Source of the DNA: Pomphorhynchus laevis
Lineage: Eukaryota; Acanthocephala; Palaeacanthocephala; Echinorhynchida; Pomphorhynchidae
Length of the DNA: 64,000 nucleotides
NCBI GenBank assembly: GCA_012934845.2
Contig: WNNJ02002694.1
Location: forward strand, 124,001 to 188,000
Direction of reading: 5' to 3'
The notes under the pieces were generated by a model. It had not been told where the DNA came from and made no database searches. It saw only the letters and a list, made by a program, of their open reading frames with translations. How positions within the stretch are numbered: position 1 is the stretch's first letter; every line of letters starts with the position of its first letter. Position numbers and translations under genes: made by a program. Below, in pieces: positions 59,271 to 64,000 of the stretch.

Positions 59271-59481
59271 TAAAGTAAATACATTCAGATCGCTACGCTC
59301 GCGGAAAAATCTGTATTAATTAGGAGTTTAAACTATCTTGTTATACATATTAACTACTTACAAAGAACCTAAATTGGAAGAACCTAAACCTAAAAACCTA
59401 TACCAGAAGAACCTACACAATCTTTATTGAAATCTACACAAGAGACTTTACTCTGATAAAGTCTGAATATACATACATATA

Positions 59482-59919
59482 ATGGTCAAACAGAGGAAGA
59501 CTACAAAGCGAGGTGATGCTGCCAAGTTCGTGGATTATCAGGTTCGGTGTTCAAGTGAAGATTGTCATGTGTGGACAAGTGTTTCAGTTCCCGGGGAAAA
59601 GAAAACAGCTCTGTCTAATGCATCTTTCTACTGCGGGTACTGCTGCGCATCTTTGATAAATGATTTGAAGACGGAATCTACCCCCTTGGTTGTCGGTCAG
59701 TCGAGTTGTAATTCTCTTGGACCCATATCAGCTCCACCAATTCCAAAAAGCATAAGTGCCGGTCAAAGTATGGAAGTTCTTATTTCCAAATCTACTAAGA
59801 ATGTTGAAAATTCCAGTCATAGTGATGGAAGCTATTCTAACTCTATATATCCCTCCTCAAGTCTTAACTCTATATATCCCTCCTCAAGTCTTGCAAATAA
59901 TCCAATGAATATAGATTAA
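59482..59919 (+). CDS. LINE beta ORF with PHD-like zinc finger
   Basis: A 145-residue frame. Cysteines C23-x4-C28-x2-W31 and C51-x2-C54 with a Trp between form a PHD/RING-like finger, as described for ORF1 of CR1/L2-type LINEs. The rest is Ser/Pro-rich with a duplicated SIYPSSSL. The same finger opens LINE alpha at 40934. It ends 23 bp before the next frame, so it may have been one longer ORF. Confidence 0.75.
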   Translation: MVKQRKTTKRGDAAKFVDYQVRCSSEDCHVWTSVSVPGEKKTALSNASFYCGYCCASLINDLKTESTPLVVGQSSCNSLGPISAPPIPKSISAGQSMEVLISKSTKNVENSSHSDGSYSNSIYPSSSLNSIYPSSSLANNPMNID

Positions 59920-59942
59920 CTGTAGAGGGTGAGACTGTAGCC

Positions 59943-60641
59943 ATGGATGTTCCAGTGCATTTACCTGATGTTACTAATGATGAAAATACATATTGTCAGG
60001 TTTTGAATCATGGTCATATGTCTGATAATGGGACTGTCAAAAAGAAGGAACAAGCGTCAACGATAAGTCAACATACACTATCCGCAGTGTCACGTGACAG
60101 TCTCGAATTGCAAATTGGTAATAATAGGAAACACACCGCTGATCGATGTAGATCTGTTATTCTGGCCAATGTAAGAGAATCTTTATTTGAGAACGCACAA
60201 GTACGTCTTAACGAGGACGTCCAGAGTGTGATATTTATATTGACGCAGGTACTTGGTTCTTGCAATGTGGATATTGTCAAACGTGTTAAACTCGTTGCAT
60301 TATTTCGACTGGGTAAGCGTGATACACTTAGTAATAGGCCGCGTTTACTCAAGGCCGTATTTAGAGAGCAGTCACATGCTGAGTTAATTCTTCGGAATTC
60401 ATATCGTTTAAAAGGATCCCACGTTAGTCTCTTAAAAGATCTTGACGCTCTTCAAAGGGAGAAATTGTCTCAAGCTAAGAAAGAACTTGCATCTCGCGTT
60501 GCACTTGGTGAGAGCAATCTATGTGTGCAAAATTTTCAAGTAGTGAGGCGACGCATTCGAATCAGTTGGTCCCCATTAGATGTATCACCTCTCATGAATG
60601 TGGAGGGTTTTGGCAAGGTCTTACAGCATATAAGTGCCTAG
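59943..60641 (+). CDS. LINE beta nucleic-acid-binding-type ORF
   Basis: A 232-residue frame. The core RCRSVILANVRESLFENAQV, VKLVALFRLGKRDTLSNRPR, LLKAVFREQSHAELILRNSY is the conserved segment that precedes the endonuclease in many CR1-type elements (R.LVI.GLPES...FRLGK....RPRPLKV.F). It overlaps the endonuclease ORF by ~120 bp in another frame. Confidence 0.75.
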   Translation: MDVPVHLPDVTNDENTYCQVLNHGHMSDNGTVKKKEQASTISQHTLSAVSRDSLELQIGNNRKHTADRCRSVILANVRESLFENAQVRLNEDVQSVIFILTQVLGSCNVDIVKRVKLVALFRLGKRDTLSNRPRLLKAVFREQSHAELILRNSYRLKGSHVSLLKDLDALQREKLSQAKKELASRVALGESNLCVQNFQVVRRRIRISWSPLDVSPLMNVEGFGKVLQHISA

Positions 60642-62095
60642 CTGATTTGGGATCTGAAGTGTGTCAGATTGCTAGAGATGATATTATTACTCGCACTGGT
60701 GTGAATAAAAGTCATAGTATATTTTATTGTAATGTTCGGAGCTTGTTACAGAAAGTCGATGAGCTAAAGTTTAGGATCGAGTCTGTTAATCCAATTATAG
60801 TTGGTATTACAGAATCTTGGCTTAATTGTGATGTATCCGATGCTGAGGTATCCATCCCAGGCTATTCTTTGTTCCGTAGTGATCGGATAGGGGGTAGGGG
60901 TGGTGGAGTAGCTCTCTTTATGAGAGACGAAGTTAAGGTGCGCGTTTTGAGTAAGTCGTCTATTGATAGAGTTGAGAGTTTGTGGTGTCAGGTGAAGTTT
61001 GATAACAGCTCACCCATCATACTGGGTCTTGTGTATCGTGCTCCTAAGGCAATATCTAAGAAACTCATTGAAGAGATAGAGTTGTATACGCGAGGAGATT
61101 GTGATACTGTGATAATTGGGGATCTGAATATGCCAGATGTTGAATGGACTTCGAATACGGTTCTTCCTACTTGTGATAGTGAATCTTGTGACCTTATGGA
61201 GTGTTTTGCTTATTGTGGCCTTGCTCAATTTGTTGATGTACATACTCGCTTTTCAAGTTGTAGTTCTTCCCTTCTTGATCTTTGCCTATCGACAAACAGT
61301 CAATTAATCAGTAGTATCCAATATGATTCTCCTGTTGGTTTGTCTGATCACTGTGTAGTTAAAGTTTTGCTAAATATACAAATGAGGGTGTTTCATCATC
61401 CTCCGTACAAACGTCAGATTAATGTTTTTCGGGCGAACTATGATGTTATTACATCAAAGCTGCATAGAGTAAGTTGGCCTGATCCGGCTGTTGTCGGAGT
61501 TGACGAGGCCTGGGATCATTTTCGCGTAACGCTTTATTCTCTAATGGTAAAATTCTCACCTTTGAAGTCTAAGACTAGTCGGAAAAGCGCTCGTTGGTTT
61601 GATACTGAGCTGGCTACTGCGATGAAGGCTCGTGACTTTAGTTTCAAATGCTTTAAGGGTGGGTTTTGTGAATATGGTGTTTATAAGCAGGCGAGAAATT
61701 TCTTCAATTCTTTAAAGCGACATAAGCGCTATTTATTTGAAAATGGTCTAGCTCATAGTTGTAGACATGATCCCAAAGCTCTCTTTCTATATGTGAATAG
61801 TAGTAGGAACGCTAATAAAACAATTGGCCAATATTTTGATAGCGTTATTGAAGACGACCTTGCTGAGATGTTCTCAAGGCATTTTTACTTGTACAAAGAG
61901 ACTACAAACGAGTATTCTGAACCTATCCAGAACAGTGAGACGATAAGAGGTGCTAGTGTTTCATATCCTAGTTTAGACATAGCTAATTTGATAACTCCTG
62001 AGAAAGTTTTAGCTGAACTGCATCGTCTTAAAGAGACAAACTCCAAAGGTGCTGATTTAACGAATAGCAGACTCAATATATACACCACTTTGTAA
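60521..62095 (+). CDS. LINE beta AP-like endonuclease and linker
   Basis: A 524-residue frame; the true product probably continues into the RT. The endonuclease motifs are N71 in YCNVRSL, E98 in GITESWL, Y172 in LVYRAP, D201/N203 in GDLNMPDVEW and S275-D276-H277 in GLSDHCVV, all intact. The linker KSARWFDTELATAMKARDFS and AEMFSRHFYLYKE leads to the RT start LHRLKETNSKGADL, where the frame shifts. Confidence 0.88.
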   Translation: MCAKFSSSEATHSNQLVPIRCITSHECGGFWQGLTAYKCLADLGSEVCQIARDDIITRTGVNKSHSIFYCNVRSLLQKVDELKFRIESVNPIIVGITESWLNCDVSDAEVSIPGYSLFRSDRIGGRGGGVALFMRDEVKVRVLSKSSIDRVESLWCQVKFDNSSPIILGLVYRAPKAISKKLIEEIELYTRGDCDTVIIGDLNMPDVEWTSNTVLPTCDSESCDLMECFAYCGLAQFVDVHTRFSSCSSSLLDLCLSTNSQLISSIQYDSPVGLSDHCVVKVLLNIQMRVFHHPPYKRQINVFRANYDVITSKLHRVSWPDPAVVGVDEAWDHFRVTLYSLMVKFSPLKSKTSRKSARWFDTELATAMKARDFSFKCFKGGFCEYGVYKQARNFFNSLKRHKRYLFENGLAHSCRHDPKALFLYVNSSRNANKTIGQYFDSVIEDDLAEMFSRHFYLYKETTNEYSEPIQNSETIRGASVSYPSLDIANLITPEKVLAELHRLKETNSKGADLTNSRLNIYTTL

Positions 62096-63491
62096 CATAT
62101 TTCGACAATCTATTATTGATACGAATCTTCCAAAAGAGTGGAAACAATCGATCATTCACCCCATCTTCAAAAAGGGTGATAGATCTTCAGTAGACAATTA
62201 TAGACCAGTAAGTATTACTTGCTTATGTTGTAGAATGTTAGAGCGAATTATACATGGTTATATGGTAAAGTTTTATAGTGAGAATAATGTAATAGCTTCT
62301 GAGCAACATGGTTTCCGTAAGGGTTATTCGACAGTTACTAATCTACTCGCTGCCCATCTTGATTGGTCAGCTAATAAAGCCGTATCAATTGCTACTGACA
62401 TCATATTCTTCGATTTCTCTAAGACATTTGACAGAGTAGACCATAGACTCCTCCTAAATAAACTAGAGAAAAGTGGCATTCCATTTTTGCTTGTTAGATG
62501 GATTGAATCGTTTTTAAGCAATCGTAGTTATTGTGTGCATGTAGATAATTTTTACTCTTCTTCGCGGCCATGTAATATAGGGGTGCCTCAAGGTTCAGTA
62601 TTGGGTCCATTGTTATTTAGTGTCTACATCAACGATATCCCGGAATTTATTGATTCTCGGATGCTTTTATATGCAGACGATTTGAAAATCTGGCGGGCAA
62701 TTCGTTCACCCAATGATATAGTCAAACTGCAACGGGATATCGATGAAGTCGAAAATTGGGCTCTGCTCAATAGGTTGATTGTAAATATATCAAAATGCAA
62801 ACATTTACGTGTTCGTGGCGGAAATGCTCAATCTTTAGTTAATTATAGCTTTCAAAGCAGTGATATAGAACGAGTGAACAAATATAAGGACTTGGGAGTG
62901 TGGATAAACAGTAATTTGAGTACCGTCACACATACTGAACATGCTTGTTCAAATGCGTTTGGGATAATCGGTCAACTTCGACGCACTTTCATTGCACTCA
63001 ATCAATTTGCCCTACGTCCGCTAATCTTTGCTCATGTGTTGAGCCGTCTTCTATATGCTGCGCCGTGTGTGTATCCCCAAAATTCAAAAGAACATATTAG
63101 TTCAGAGAGGGTACTTCATAGAGCTACCAAGCTAGCACCGCAACTGAAATTTTTGTCGTACCCTGATCGATTAAAAGCACTTAGACTTGAGACTGTCACG
63201 TGGACCCGCCGGTACATCGATATGAGTATGGTTTGGCAAATTCTTAATGATTTGGATCATCCACTTCGAGATTGTCTTCATTTGCGCTCATCCAATATCC
63301 TCCGAGGCCATGGTTTAACCCTGCGACGTGAAAGGATAAGAAAATCACGAGCTGTCCAATTTGATCGGCGAGTTGTATCTCTGTGGAATAGGCTTGGAGA
63401 GTCAACAGTGTGCAGTAGCAATATCAACGAATTCAAAAAGAAATTACGGATGGAGGATGCCATGGGGAAAGCTGCTTTTCCGTATTTGTGA
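62061..63491 (+). CDS. LINE beta reverse transcriptase
   Basis: Open from 62061, with the first Met at 62235. Before it lie LPKEWKQSIIHPIFKKGDRS and NYRPVSITCLCCRMLERII. Numbered from that Met, D60 lies in IIFFDFSKTFDRVDHRLL, GVPQGSVLGPLLFSVYIND is at 116-134, YADD is at 146-149, and a YKDLGVWI motif follows. The C-terminal block LRGHGLTLRRERIRKSRAVQ is shared with the fragments at 34.4 and 44.8 kb. The catalytic residues are all present. Confidence 0.9.
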   Translation, partial: RIADSIYTPLCNIFRQSIIDTNLPKEWKQSIIHPIFKKGDRSSVDNYRPVSITCLCCRMLERIIHGYMVKFYSENNVIASEQHGFRKGYSTVTNLLAAHLDWSANKAVSIATDIIFFDFSKTFDRVDHRLLLNKLEKSGIPFLLVRWIESFLSNRSYCVHVDNFYSSSRPCNIGVPQGSVLGPLLFSVYINDIPEFIDSRMLLYADDLKIWRAIRSPNDIVKLQRDIDEVENWALLNRLIVNISKCKHLRVRGGNAQSLVNYSFQSSDIERVNKYKDLGVWINSNLSTVTHTEHACSNAFGIIGQLRRTFIALNQFALRPLIFAHVLSRLLYAAPCVYPQNSKEHISSERVLHRATKLAPQLKFLSYPDRLKALRLETVTWTRRYIDMSMVWQILNDLDHPLRDCLHLRSSNILRGHGLTLRRERIRKSRAVQFDRRVVSLWNRLGESTVCSSNINEFKKKLRMEDAMGKAAFPYL

Positions 63492-63544
63492 TACTTTTAT
63501 TATATTTTCTTTTTTTCTGCAGTGAACCAGCCAATTAAGCCATG

Positions 63545-64000
63545 CTTTTATGTGCTGTTAAAACATTAATAATAATAAATAATACTCCAAAATATTAGCA
63601 AATAATGTACCGAAATATTAGTAAATAATATGTTAAAATATTAATAAATAATACGCCAAAATGTTAGTAAATAATACTTTAATATATTAATAAATAATAC
63701 TCCAATATATTAATAAATATGTCAAAATATTAATAAATAATAAGTCAAAGTATTTATAAATAATATGTAAACTTATCAATAAATAAGACGCCAAAATATT
63801 ATTAAATAATACTTCAATATATTAGTTATAATAATAAAAAATATTAATAAATAATGTACCAAAATATTAGTAAATAATGTACCAAAATATTAATAAATAA
63901 TACTCTAATATATTAATAATTCCCAAAAATATTAATAAATAATATGCCAAAATATTAATAAATAATTTATTAATAAATATTAATAATTAATAAATTAATG
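63545..64000. repeat. AT-rich minisatellite after LINE beta
   Basis: A ~24-28 bp unit, AATATTAATAAATAATRYGCCAA or close, repeats about 16 times to the window end, with variants (ACTCC, TGTACC). It begins in the LINE poly-A-like tail (AATAATAATAAATAAT), so it may have grown from it. Confidence 0.85.

Larger units (their letters stand above)
59482..63540 (+). mobile_element. LINE family beta, nearly intact CR1-like copy
   Basis: All parts are present in order: PHD-like finger ORF (59482-59919), a nucleic-acid-binding-type ORF (59943-60641), AP endonuclease and linker (60521-62095) and RT (62061-63491), then a short 3' UTR with TGAACCAGCCAATTAAGCCA. The visible damage is small: a stop or shift between the first two ORFs and one frameshift at about 62061-62081. 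It is the best-preserved LINE of the window and probably the youngest. The tail leads directly into an AT-rich minisatellite. Confidence 0.92.

Noticed and set aside
62324-62521. Minus-strand frames inside LINE beta
   Set aside because: Opposite-strand shadows of intact RT coding sequence.
1-64000. tRNA, rRNA or CRISPR features
   Set aside because: None was seen: no cloverleaf with the internal promoter boxes, no rRNA core and no regularly spaced repeat-spacer array.

Overview
The window looks like part of an invertebrate nuclear genome. It is strongly AT-rich, host genes are sparse, and one complete gene has eleven exons with mostly ~50 bp introns and T/A-rich acceptors. Old non-LTR retroelement debris fills much of the space. 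Three host-type genes have a clear pyrimidine-AG splice acceptor 0, 7 and 13 bases before the start codon, as expected for spliced-leader trans-splicing (nematodes, flatworms, rotifers and some others) but also for introns in the 5' UTR. A nematode of the enoplean type is a guess, not a demonstrated assignment. A decayed mitochondrial cox1 copy in the nuclear DNA also fits an animal genome.

Host genes: (1) 3140-4165 (-), an intronless D-lactate dehydrogenase very similar to bacterial LdhA, a candidate horizontal acquisition; (2) 29101-29538 (+), a compact clathrin light chain; (3) 48629-55798 (+), the splicing and transcription co-regulator SNW1/SKIP in 11 exons, read completely here at 557 residues. 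The SNW1 introns contain a fresh tandem copy of an exon start, a relic of its last exon, an antisense fragment of a K-Cl cotransporter, a long palindromic transposon and an unidentified exon-like reading frame.

Mobile DNA: at least four LINE-like families occur. Family alpha has a PHD-like finger, an AP endonuclease, an RT and a conserved 3' hairpin; its pieces lie at 16.5-17.5, 21.8-22.3, 29.8-34.4 and 36.2-41.9 kb. Family beta is CR1-like with a YADD box; its best copy is at 59482-63540, with fragments at 2, 23, 34.4, 42-44, 45-47.6 kb. Family gamma (I/R1/Jockey-like with a CCHC gag-like ORF) lies at 5-8 kb, and a fourth divergent RT is at 58.1-59.2 kb. RT elements with a C-terminal CCHC plus restriction-like endonuclease lie at 18.5-20, 24.7-27.5 and 35.2-36.2 kb. 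Penelope-like fragments lie at 9.2 and 41.1-41.8 kb. Three families of short inverted-repeat (MITE or foldback) elements are also present.

Layout: 0-3 kb repeats and LINE debris; 3-4.2 kb D-LDH; 5-8 kb LINE gamma; 9-10 kb Penelope fragment and palindromic MITEs; 10-16.5 kb AT-rich DNA with nothing recognised; 16.5-27.5 kb retroelement cluster with a cox1 NUMT and hammerhead-like motifs; 27.7-28.1 kb GC-rich minisatellite; 29.1 kb clathrin light chain; 29.8-48 kb dense LINE, RLE and Penelope graveyard; 48.6-55.8 kb SNW1; 55.9-56.9 kb a 100-bp satellite; 58-64 kb two LINEs and an AT-rich minisatellite.

The most unusual items are the hammerhead-ribozyme-like motifs inside ~100 bp inverted repeats that bracket an RLE-type retroelement (17.9-20.1 kb), the bacterial-type D-LDH with a eukaryotic acceptor at its start, and the partial exon duplications inside SNW1.
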